DNA of 64,000 bases from Campylorhamphus procurvoides (taxonomy: Eukaryota; Chordata; Aves; Passeriformes; Dendrocolaptidae): assembly GCA_013396655.1 (NCBI GenBank), contig WBMV01001018.1, positions 2,312,778 to 2,376,777 of the forward strand. Direction: 5' to 3'. The notes under the pieces are model-generated. The model searched no databases, was not told the origin of the DNA, and saw only the letters and a list, made by a program, of their open reading frames with translations. The translations under genes were made by a program, and so were the position numbers. Below, one piece after another: positions 49,798 through 61,411 of the stretch. The first letter of the stretch is position 1. The number at the start of each line of letters is the position of its first letter.

Positions 49798-51167
49798 ATT
49801 TCAAGGTGGGTACATATGTGTTTCACAAAATATTATTTCAACTTTGAATTTGGGTATCTTATTTCAGACACCAAAAATTAAATTGCTTCACTGTAAGATC
49901 TACAGTGCTGCACAGTCATGCTTTGTGTTGTCAAACACAGTATGAGACTGCAGGGAAAGGGACAGTGTCATGTAGAAACTAGGATGATGCCATTATGTCA
50001 TTTTGATTTATTAATAATACGTTATATACCTATTTGTTATGCAATTAAAGGTTGTATAAATATGAAAGCACAGGACAGATGAACTTAACTTGCATGAGCA
50101 GCTTCCATTATGACATTTTCTAACTTATACTACATGATTTTGTAAATCAAATAATTTTCTTTAAATACTTTATGCGCATATGAAATGTAATATAGCAAAA
50201 TATGCTCCAAATATGACCAAAAACATTTAAAAAGAGATAATTAAATTTGCAGAGCATGAAAGAATATTTTGTCTTTTAATTATTAAATACTTCTTGAAAT
50301 TACTATACTAGAAATCAGATTTGGAATACTAGAAAATTGGTTTTGGTTTTATTACTAATTCTACTCTTAATAGAATTGTCTTAACTTGTGGTTTTTTTCA
50401 CTCCTTGATCTGCAAACCAATCAGCTTCATAAAATGATGAGAGTCAAGAGAAAAAACACCTCACACACAAGTTCAAGAAGACTCCACCTCTGTTCTGCTT
50501 CAGCACTCTACAACAGTTGTGGAGAAGATACAGAGATAAGGTACCTATTTTGATATCTTAGAGTCCCCAGATCAGGCATGAGCACTGAAAACTGGAAAAA
50601 GAAGCATTTCCATTGCGAAGCTCACACAGGGAACTGGTGGCCCTTGCCCAGGCTCAGCCAATCTCCTTGTCGGGGAAGGATTTTGACAACTACGTTCCAC
50701 ATTGAAGGAATCTGATGGAATTTACAATCTACTCTTTGGTTTCTGAAATAAGTGCTCAAATTCAATGGAATCATTGCTAATAGTAGAAGGATGGCCTACA
50801 CTGGTGTAACACGTTGCTCTGCTGGGATGAATAAAGGAATTACTGTTTTTCAAGGATACAGTGACAGCAACTTTGAAAAATCACATACATTTCCAACTGA
50901 TACAGGTTTGGGCTCTTGAGTGCTGATCAGATTTACTGTCCATTCATTCAAACATCCTTTTAACTTTTTAACTACCAGAGAACAACCATAAGAATCAAGG
51001 CACAGCTCAGACTTTGCTATTGTCTGAACGGCTTGTATTTGTTAATGATAATGCACTCTGGCTCAGGGAATTAGTATTTCATCACATTTAGCTGCAAATA
51101 ACATTGCATGGGCATGGAATTCTTAGCACTTTGCTTTGATTTGGTCCACACAAGGATCAAAAATCCC
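49798..51167. other. Unique AT-rich non-coding DNA
   Basis: No gene or repeat is recognised. 49990-50400 is strongly AT-rich. Confidence 0.5.
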
Positions 51168-51207
51168 TGCAAATTGCATATTATATATGCAAATTGCATA
51201 TTATATA
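51168..51207 (+). repeat. Perfect 20-bp tandem duplication
   Basis: TGCAAATTGCATATTATATA occurs at 51168-51187 and again, exactly, at 51188-51207. The junction creates a perfect octamer motif ATGCAAAT (51187-51194), the POU-factor consensus. TA-rich sequence follows. Confidence 0.9.
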
Positions 51208-53976
51208 TATACTCGTATATAGCTCATACCAAAACCTGCTGTAGAACACATAAACCTGCCTAACAAAGCTAAAGCAAAAGAGCTTTCTAATTGTATGAGC
51301 ATACCTAATTGAAGTGTTATCTATTGTTAAAAGAGCAGCGTTAAAAATAGTTTGTAGTTTCCCCTAGGAAGAGAAATAGCAATGCACAAAAGTTACAATT
51401 TAGAAAGGATGCTGTTTTTAAGAAGCAGAAAGTTATTGTGTAAAATGGATTCAGTACTGAGGCTGATGCTACACTGCATAGCCTCATTTGTTTCATGGCA
51501 AAGAAGGAATCTGGTTTTGTCCATTTCTCCACTAAGTGTGTAAAAGAATACAGTCAGTGAGAGTTTTTCCATCAAGTTAGAGCCAAGATTTTACCAGTTG
51601 TCTTACAACTGGGTACAGAACCTACATAATGCCTGTCTTTTCCAGGCAAAGATATTTGAAGCCTTTCATTCATGGTCTGCCAGCTTGTCACATATCTGCC
51701 ACAGATGTAGGAAGCAGAGATTTTTACATTTTTAGCATTTAGATTGTGCAAGTACTGGTACTGGCAAACTCTGACTGCTGAACAAAATGTAGGAAGACAA
51801 ATAACACACCTTCTATTTTCCCTGACAACAAACTGCAAGGACATATACAGTAAAAAATGGATTGCAACATTAACATATTTAACTCATATTCAAGTAGTTA
51901 ATGATGACCTGCTGACCCACACTAAACTTCCCTGGCTTATGTCATCTGGCCTTTCTAGAGGTATCACTTAATGTTCCTGCAATATGGCAGAAAGAATTCA
52001 GTAATTTAGTATCACAACAGCTCTGTCTGCAGGTACTCCTGCTATAGACCAAAGACCTGCCTTTCACGGTTGTCATTATTTAACTCTGTTAAAATTCTCA
52101 CTGGTTTAGTACCGCATATAGAAAATGTACTTATATGACAAGAAGAAAACTAACCACTGGCCAAAGGAAAGCCGTGTAATGCCAAGCACAGCACAACTGG
52201 CTCGCTGTTCTATGCAGTAAGGTGTTCCTTACAGCCAGAATCAAAACCCCTAATCAGTTAAAAGAACCTGGTTACAATGTCGAACTGGATTGTAACAGCA
52301 CCATTTTGTGGTGAACTGGTGATAACAGCGTTTTCCTTCTCCTGAAATGATCAATGTGAGGTTCATGTTGCAGGTTAAAGTCTGTAAGCAGCTAAATTAC
52401 TCCAAGGAGTGCAGGAAAGCTCTGATGATGTCCTTCTTGAGGAAGAGCAGAAAATAACGCAACTCAAGTGAAAACACAGATGCTATTTTATATATGATAT
52501 TATGTATATATACCTACTTATATATAAATTTAGATGTTGTCAATGTGCCTGAATCTTCAGTGTACCCACGCTCCTTTGATCCACAAAAATTCCATCTGTC
52601 TTCTTGTGGTTGTCTCAACTCTTCCACTCTGTTTTAAAATGGGTTTGCCACAGGATTGATAGACAATGTGGCTACAGCTTCTTCTTTGATTCTTTTCTCC
52701 AGGTTTTCTCCCAGGTTTTTATCTAAAATTAGACTCCTTTTGGCTGCTTCATCTCCTTTGATTACAAACCAGTATTTGGTACTACAGCCATGAGTGTGCT
52801 GTTAGTTGTGGCCTGAGAAGACCGATAAGAGGAGAGGTGCTTTCCCACTGGAAATTATCTTCTCCTGCACCCCAGACCCAAACCCTCTGCTGCTTTCCCC
52901 AGCCTGTACCAGGGATGCCTGTGACACGTCTCCTGACACTCAGTTTAGAGTGTCAAACATCAAACACACCGAGACATCAAACACACTGTATTATCTTCTT
53001 CTGCAAGCTGAAGAACATCCCATGTGAAAGGTCCAGAGTCAGCTGTCATTTGATAACATAGTTGTGCAGGGCTTGAGCTAGGGGTTTTCTGAAGGACCAT
53101 TTCTGATCAAATACACACGGGGTACAAAGGTAAGAAGCCTTCTCTTGCACATGAAAAAACTGAGAAAATTCAGAATTTAATTTGTGCAATGTCACATGGC
53201 CTAATTTTCTGATTCTACTTAACTGAAAACTGAAGTCCAGACTGAAAACCAGATAGCAGTACCTACCATAAAGGTAGTTGAGAGAACTTCAAATAATACA
53301 CTTATTTTAGACTAAGAGCATTTTGTTGCTGGGAGCCATCCCTTATTATCGCTAAAATGTGCTTTGCTGTACATGAATAAACTCCACCTAAAAATATCAT
53401 TAATACTGACACAACTTAGGTCTTCTCCAGTTTTCTTCCAGCATACTCTATGTTTCCATCTAGAACATGGCATGAAGAAAAATGAAAGCTTTGTGCAGTA
53501 TAATAAACATCTCCATAGAAGTCTATATAGTATTTCTGCTTTATATCATGTTTCATTTATCAACCTGAATTAGGCTTTTGAAGGAGGAAAATGCAGCTCT
53601 GCAGTTCAGTACCTTTTCTAGTCTTTTCTTGCAATAACAAAATTGCTTAATGTCATTTCAAGTTCATCCTGTTCCATACACACATGTACGCAGAGCTATG
53701 GGTAATTCACTTACACAGTTCAACATCTCCTTTGTCACAGATGGTAAATGTGCAGATTTTTCCCTCAAGGAAAGAAACTCTTTTATAAAATAATTGTATA
53801 TTCTGCTCATTTTTTTTCTGTCACTGATGCTCTTGTATTGTTATTATACCCTGTCAAGCTGGTAATTAGCATTCAGGCTCCATCTGACACAAACACAGCT
53901 CTCAATCCTCCTTAAAAATCCCTTAGGACACACATGATAAGTAAAATAATGTGAGCCACTAAGGGGGGAAAAGTAC
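51208..53976. other. Unique non-coding DNA with small repeats
   Basis: ACATCAAACACAC is duplicated at 52957-52969 and 52974-52986. TATATA-rich sequence occurs at 52485-52535. A plus-strand donor GTAAGA (53130-53135) has no open frame upstream, so it would at best belong to a non-coding RNA. Confidence 0.45.
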
Positions 53977-54042
53977 TAAAAAATAATAAAGAAAAAAAAT
54001 AAAAAGAGAAAAAGAAAGAGGAAAAGAAAGAATGAATAAAAA
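53977..54042 (+). repeat. A-rich polypurine tract
   Basis: About 66 bases almost entirely A and G, with AAAAATAATAAAGAAAAAAA followed by AAAGAAAGAGGAAAAGAAAG. Probably a decayed simple repeat. No poly(A)-tailed element is recognised before it. Confidence 0.75.
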
Positions 54043-56759
54043 CCATGAGACAGTGAATACCACAGGCTGCTTTTGCCGTGCAGTCAATGCATGGCTCTTG
54101 TTCAGTGAACTGCATGGAGCTAATCCTACTGCGTGGAATAAGCTTCCCGAATGCTACAGCTGTCTTCCTGTGGTTGTCCTTTGCTTTCCTACACAAAGAT
54201 CTAAATTCTCTTCCCAGTCTCACCTGTCTCCCAAACTTCTAAGGCACACACTGTGCCTGGGTTTCCCTCTTTTACTCATAGCCATTGCCCCTCCTCCTTT
54301 TTCTGGTCTCTCCAGTGAATTAACATTTCCTCTCCCAGATCAACCATTTCTTGAACAGTTCACATGTGACACTTCAGCTATCATAGTGTTCTGAACTATT
54401 CCAACTAGATTATATGGCTCTTGGTAAAATGATACTATCACCTAGAACGTTGTGCACCTACCAGGATTTTTCCATGTTCAGTGACAATGCCACCACTAGA
54501 AATAATAAGAAAAAGAATTCTTCTTGCAGTTCATACAAGATCCTCCTTTGCAGTAATTTCTCCTTTAAGTGACTGGTGTGATCACACATTAGGTCTAGCC
54601 CAGGAATTACATAAGACTCTCACCATCACACACACTTGTGTTTCCATGTGAGACAGACTGGGACTGCACTCACACTGTGTCACCAACCCATCTTATCTGA
54701 GATGATGAGTCAGTTTTCTGCTTTCATACTCACACAGCAACAGGAGAGACAGAGCAGTAACTCCTACTGAAACTGGTGGTTTAATATCATCACAGTATCC
54801 TGAAGTCAGTATGGAAATGACAGCAAAAAGAGGTTTGCACCTCGATAGCAAATTAGTATGAAAGATTGTGAGGTCAGAGACCTCAGAAATCCAATGGCTC
54901 TCAGTAGTCATGTAACAAGGTGGAGAGTGATCTCATAAAGATCTGTGGCTTGACATAAATCCTGGCGTTCTCTGAATATAAGAAAACATTATTTTATGAT
55001 GTAAAAATATGTCCCAGTCTTCCAGCCACACGTTCGTGCACAAGTGGGAGAAAATCAGCTGACACCACTGGTAATTGAGTGTCGTTTCTAACTGCAAAAT
55101 GCAGTCTGAGAATGATTCAAGTGTTTCAGAAATATTGGATGAGAAGGAATCATTCTTTCAGAGAGAATTCCTGTGCAAAAGCGGTCAGTGGGGCGGTGAC
55201 TGCACCGGCCAGTTCTGAGCACACCCAGCCCAAGCTGCACAGGTCAGTGGAGCCCTGCTATTTCCTCCTGTTCCCTGCCTGGTGCTGTGTGAGACACCAC
55301 ACCTGTAACATTCAGATATCTAACACAACAACCAGCATCACACTGAGGAAACAAACGATGCAGTCTGCTAAAAATATTCTCCTAGACCTGTATTTAAAAA
55401 GTGGAGGAATGATATTAAAGCCTTTTCTCTTTCTGCATGTCACTAACCTAGAAGCTTTTAGGATTATTTTGATAATTCAGTGTGCTTTCTCCTCTCATAC
55501 TAATAACTTCATATTTTACTAGGTAAACCAAAGAGGAGGATTAGCAATTCTGTTAGTCTGGGATTTATGGCTACAAGGAATTTAAGCACATGAAAAGCAT
55601 CTGCTGCAGCACCCAAGAAGGAACTATTATATACCCAAATCGGGAAAAAACCCATTAGTGGTGGATTTTCTGCTTTTTGCAGGAGAAGAGAAGCTGTGCC
55701 TCCTCCTGACCTCTAACTTGAGGCTCTATACAATGTTCACTTATTACCAAGCTAACAAGCCAACATTCAGAACTGTGTGCAGTATCTGCTCATGTGCTCA
55801 CACTTTTCATGCAGCTGAATTCCCTTTTCCTAAGATCTCAGAAGTCCAGAAGGCCAAAAAGGGGACCTGCTGGAAGGACTGAGAGGAACAAATGTTCAGA
55901 CCTGACATTCCTGCTCAGCCCCCTGGGCCATACGTGTAATTTTAGGTGGCAATTTATCACATCAGATGATGTCTCATCTCCATGACATTTCATCTCAGTT
56001 CTTTCCTCCTGCTTCCCATCATGGACAGGAACTATTTTTTGCACAGAAGGTGCATACTCTAAGTTTATGCCCTTGAGTATGGAAATGTTATATTTGAGGG
56101 GGGAACTGGCTTGATACCAGGCCACAACCCTTTTCTGTAAATGCCCCTGGCTTTCTTGCATTCTCCTACCAACTTTGGGGCTAATCCTAAAAAGACTCTG
56201 GAGAAGCAAGTGATGTAAACTACAGTGATGATTCTGTCCCTCCCAAAGGCACAGCATTTTATGGAGAAAACCTCCTGGCATGTCCTCTCTTTTAGCTCTT
56301 TTGTGTTTTTTTGGAAGAGTGGATGGTTAGGCTCTGAACTGTATTCTCAGTACACCAACATGCCTAGTTCTTTGCAATTTTAAATCTTACTTTCTCTTGC
56401 TGGACTTCTATGAGAAACGTTTTAAATTATGTATTTAATATCCACCTATCCTTCTATCTTTAAAGATCTGCAAGAGGAATGGATAGAAATTTCCAGCTAT
56501 TCAAAGTAAGAATCCATGTCACACATTTCCCATAGTTGATCACACTTTGTTCATTGTGTATTTGAAAAAGCAGATTCACATAATATCACATTTCTCTGGA
56601 CAGTGCACTGAGCTGTGTAAAACAACCTACTGGAGAGTAATCTTCTTTCATGAAACACCAATATTTCTGATGCCTTCAAGGCAAAAGATGTAGGCAGCCC
56701 AGCTCTCAGAGTCACAAGAGAAAAATATCTTCATAGATTTATGAAGGGAATAAATACAA
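54043..56759. other. Unique non-coding DNA
   Basis: Open frames at 54032-54394, 55079-55522 and 55838-56281 (up to 147 codons) have no recognisable domains or splice signals. No transposon is seen. Confidence 0.45.
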
Positions 56760-57290
56760 CTTTGCTAACCAACCCCTTCCATTCGTTCTAATGGCAACAT
56801 TTTGGTCCTCCAGCAATTAATAGCACGAGCATGCCTCATACCAGGGGAAAATGCTGACCATACTAGAATAAGTGAGCCAATACATTGTCCAAGCATGTAA
56901 ATACATTAAGTGACAGCATAATTAATCCTCAGTACATAATCAATGAGGAACAGTAGGGTCTTGTGAAAAATTGAAGACGGCGCAATGAGACTGAATTTTC
57001 TCTGAGCTAAAATGTGGAGTCACTAGTCAATGAATCCTCCCTCAGGAGACTGTAACAAATACAAAGAACCAGCTCAAGGACAGCCAGAGTTGTAAATTGA
57101 GAGCTATAAAAAAATAATAATCTAACGATTGTGCCAACATGTTTATAATTTATAGGTTGGAGTTACAGGTGAGAAATAGGGGTTAGCAGTCTGTTATAAT
57201 CTGAACTTGAGTCAGTAAAGCACTGCAGAACCACTAAATCACCACTTCTTTCATTGCACATAGTTTAAAAACATATAATAAAACCATCAG
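56760..57290. promoter_or_regulatory. Possible conserved non-coding element
   Basis: Word-diverse AT-rich sequence: CAGCAATTAATAGCACGAGC (56811-56830), AGCATAATTAATCCTCAGTA (56915-56934) and ATTGAAGACGGCGCAATGAG (56970-56989, an unusual CpG-bearing word in otherwise CpG-poor DNA). No coding frame or repeat. Confidence 0.28.
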
Positions 57291-58857
57291 ACAAAGCCAC
57301 TTTCTTTCAGGGTTTGAAGCTGGAGCTGTGGATACCAATCTGTTCAAAGTTAGAGTGCTACTAGGGAGTCCAGCAAAGGGAAGCTCTTAATTTTCCTTAT
57401 AGTCTTTTCTTCTTCGCATTGGGCACTTGCCATGAGAGTACAAAAAGCACGGGGGTCTTTTTGTTATAATTGAGGCAGGCAAGAAAATAAGAGTTCCATT
57501 TCACATGAAATTCCGGTGTTCTCAAATTTAATTCCATTTTGATAATCTGATTCAAGGTACCAAAAAAAGTTTGAGCATGCATTTAAATGGAGTGAAACTG
57601 GAACCATTAATCCTCTGCAGTGCTGAGTAACTGTGAGTTTCAAATTCCCTTCTCACAGTGGGTGTTGAGGTCAGCGCTTACCGCAGAGCAAATTGGAGTC
57701 TAGCAGGACTCTGTTCTCTGTAAATAGGGGAGGCTGCCTCGCCGTGCTCTGCAGGGGCTCAGCAGCTGCTCCAAAAGGGTTTAGAACGAGGCTTGGGGCT
57801 GTTTCTTGGAAGTGACTCCCCCTTAGAGAAAAGTGAATTAAATGGAGCAACTCTGCATGCATTTGCTAATAACTGGACAGACTGCAGTATATCCCTTTGA
57901 CACTTTTTTCAGTCATTCATCTTTCAAAGTTCCCCGTGTTCCCATGGACAGACCAGTCATTATTGCCAATAAATCTTCTTACAGCCTGTACAATGTATAG
58001 GAAGGTATTGGAGCACGGTATGTAAAGACGGATCTCTATTCACTCAGATTTTCCCTTAATGATAAAGTATAGCAATAAATACTTAAAAATACTTATAAGC
58101 AACCTTTGAGATACTGTCCATTTATCTGACACCATCACCATTCGAGCTATAACTCATCTTCCCTTACAACTGATATACTGTATTCATCTGCCATCATGAT
58201 GTGAATTTAGGCTGAACTTTGAAATACCAATTGGCACTCAGTATTCTTCACCCATGAAAAGATATGAAAAATTTTCCTGATCAAATTACTTTTCTGCATA
58301 CTGTATCTTTCATTTAAATTCCAGCAATTTTCTGTGTGCATTTTTCATTGTTAAATGGTCCCATGGAGGACAGTTGCAGCATTAATGGCAACTAAAATTC
58401 ACTACTATTAAAAAAAATCTGAAAACTAAAGTAGGTCAGTAACACAATAAAACACACAGCTAGTAAAAGTGCAGCCAACCTTTTACACTGAGTGAGCCCA
58501 GTGGCATGGCTTGCTTTCTACATTTAGAGCCCTTTCGTTGAAACAAGCCTAATGAACACACTGAGAGTTGTGTGACAGGCAGCAAACCTACCAGGCCAGC
58601 TCACCAGATGCATCTTTGTGGGGGCCTGACTTTGACTGGCTGGGGTGCGGAGTAAAGAAACAAAACTGAAATAGCAGTCCTCTGCTCTCACATTGTCCAG
58701 CAAAAATGTTTCTCTCAGACCCAGCCACACACCAGCCAGTGAAACCTTAAGGACATGCTAAACAATTATTCTGATCCATCACAGGTTCTTGGATATTGCA
58801 AACAACTGGGTCAAGTGAGACAGTGATGTGTCTGCAGACAAGCCTTAACACTGATTT
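57291..58857. other. Unique non-coding DNA
   Basis: No gene, RNA or transposon is recognised. Confidence 0.5.
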
Positions 58858-59140
58858 AACCAAACCCCGGTTGACAGCAGCTTGTCCCTAGTACCAAAGC
58901 ACTTTTAGCACCTTGGAATCCTTGGTAGTGGTAGAAGTGAGTAATGGTTTGATGAATAACTTCAGACCTTCTCAAGACAAAGGTTAACTCGCCATAGTTT
59001 CAGCCTAGCAAAAGGAAGGTTGAAAATGAGAGCTATAGGATAACAGGCAAGTTGACATCTACTGAGGAAATATAATGCTTCCCTTATTGCAGAGGAAATA
59101 AGACAAAAAATCCCAAACAAACAAAACCAAACCCCGGTTG
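58858..59140 (+). mobile_element. Retroposon-like insertion flanked by a 16-bp direct repeat
   Basis: AACCAAACCCCGGTTG occurs exactly at 58858-58873 and 59125-59140. The sequence between them (about 251 bp) ends in an A-rich, A/C-interrupted tail (AATAAGACAAAAAATCCCAA, 59096-59115, then ACAAACAAA) that abuts the second copy. The first copy is preceded by TTT, giving a TTT/AA junction, the kind of nick site used in target-primed reverse transcription by L1-type machinery. Together these features resemble a target-site duplication around a poly(A)-tailed retrocopy. The inserted body has no family I recognise. Caution: the repeat is itself A/C-rich, and A/C-rich tracts recur in this DNA. Confidence 0.4.
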
Positions 59141-61391
59141 CCCTATTCTGAGGTGATTTTTTTAGACTTAGAAATTCACTGTTGAGTTGACCAGCAATCC
59201 AACAGCTTAGGAGAGCCCTCACATACTGCAGGAGAGAAACAGTGAGCCAGAAAAAACCCTACACTCCCAGCCCCCTTGGGCTCCGGGCTCCTCTCACTTG
59301 CAGCAAGCTGTAATCAAATGCTGCTCTGCTGGAAAGTGCGTGATGGATTTAAAATCTACTTCTGTGGTTTACATTTTGCTGTAAACTCGGTTTAAGGTAG
59401 CTCAGGCAGGAGCAGGGGAGCACAGAGGTCAGCGCCCGCTGCAAAGCCCACGCTGGAAGCACCTGCTGTTTGGAGACTCCTGCCAGCAAGGCAGCAGAAA
59501 GCTCCTGCAAGTGCGGCTGGGAAAGTGCAAAAAAGCCTTACAAGTACTTCGGGAAAGAAAGTAGAAGCTGAGTACAATCTGTAAGAAAGACAGGGGTTTT
59601 TTTGAGCAGGCTGCTTTCATCTCCAGGGAATTTAGCATTTCTGTAGACCACAGCTACTGCAGGGTCATCTCAGGCAGAAAGGTCCAAGCCCTCTCAACTC
59701 TCCCTGTCAGAAGGAGTGCTTCCAGCTTTCTCAGGAAACTGAAACACAGGCAGTGTGGAATGTAAGGCCAAGTGTCATGTGAACTCCATGGTCCATGGCA
59801 GGTAACAACTCACCTGGCACATTATCCACAGGCTTCCACAGCTGAATGGATTCACTGTACAGCAGCTGGTGGAGGCAAAGCTGGGGCTCACCAAAGCATG
59901 GCAAAAAAAATAAGCTTGTGCACAATTTTAAGTGTGATTTATGCTATAATGGACAAATTATTTAACAGAAAAAATGTGTGCAATATATGGTGTTGCGGGG
60001 CTCTTTTGCTTTCCTTTGTGAGAACAATGAATGTGAAATATGTATTTCACTTGACATAATATTTAGTATACACAAATACTTTACTTCCAAACTGTCTTTA
60101 TTTATTCAGCTATTTTCTACCTTATTTTTGAAACTCACTCCTCCTTTACATGTTCTCAGCTTGGGTAACTGTTATGAACATCATTCAGAAGCTGAATTTC
60201 ACCTACAAAGGAATTAAATTTTAAGGAAGAAATTACGAGTCTCTCAGAACTGAGAATGAGGTGATGCTGTACAGGGTTGCTCCATCACAACCTTGAAAAC
60301 TCACAGAATTCAAATCAAAGCTCCCTGGATGCCACTCTTATGGGAAGCTCAACTTCTCAGAAGGCTTCAGGGTTCTAAGAGGAAAATCTTTGCCTGCATG
60401 CCAGAGCCAAAGCCACAGCTGAGGTCTACTGAGGTCTACCAGTGCAGTTCCACAGATTTGGGGTATGTTTGGGCTATTTTGCAGCATCTGAGGAATCTGC
60501 TGTACTTTGAGTAGATTAGTTTGCTTTCTCCAGGAGAAAACCAGCTATTTGACCTGTATGTATATTTCTATGTGACTTCTCCTTTGTCAATACTTGTATC
60601 CTTTTTCTAAAGAAGGGAAGTGCCAAACATGCAGAAAAGCTTCCTCCAGGTCAGCCCTGGCAAGCTAATAATCAAAAGTTATGTAGCAGACAGGAAATAC
60701 ACTTTCAAACTTGTCTGATTTCAGTTCAATAATCTCCTTAGCGAATTTACTAAATTTGTGTGGGGCTTTTTTTTCTTAATCTTATTACAGGTTCCTGCAA
60801 ACAGGAAATTGCCTCCATTCTACAAGATCGATCTGTGTGCTCAGAGCATGATGCTGCTCTGTGGTTGCAGCTGGAGGAATTAGCAGGAGATGAGAAAGAC
60901 TTTGCTTTTGCCACCAGATTTGCACAGAACTCATGGCCTTCAGACAACAGAGGCATGATGTGCACACACCTCAGGCACACGGAGGGCTCTTAGTCAACCT
61001 AAAAATCAGTTTTGTGGGAAAATTTTCAGCAAAATGTTAAGAATTTTCAAATATTTTATTAAAAATTAAAGATTTATAAAGGGACCTGGGTAGCTTCCAT
61101 AATAATTTCACTGTACTCATTGAAAAACGTTCTCTCTTAATTAATCTGAAACTAATCAACAAACTCAACTAGCATTTACTAATAATTTAGTACTGAGTGC
61201 ATTTTAAAGAAAACCATGTCTTTACCAAGCCAGCTTGCTTTCTACCTGAAGTTGAAAAGAAATCTCTTACCTCTCATGGAATGAATAATATTTCTTTCCA
61301 TGAACAATTTTTACTGTTCACACACATCTGAAACCCTTCTGTCCACACACTACTCACCTACCACATGGGCGTCAGCCAAACCCAGCTTTTA
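59141..61391. other. Unique non-coding DNA with a 10-bp tandem duplication
   Basis: GAGGTCTACT/GAGGTCTACC is tandem at 60421-60440. 59280-59540 is GC-richer without a recognised element. A plus-strand frame at 60760-60993 has a good upstream pyrimidine tract (TTTTTTTTCTTAATC before TTACAG at 60784-60789) but no matching donor. Confidence 0.4.
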
Positions 61392-61411
61392 ATATATATA
61401 TATGTATATAT
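61392..61411. repeat. (AT)n microsatellite, interrupted
   Basis: Alternating AT with one G interruption near 61404. Confidence 0.8.

Noticed and set aside
53068..53135. AAAG/GTAAGA donor on the plus strand
   Set aside because: All three frames of the upstream segment contain stops, so it is not coding. A lncRNA exon cannot be judged from sequence alone.
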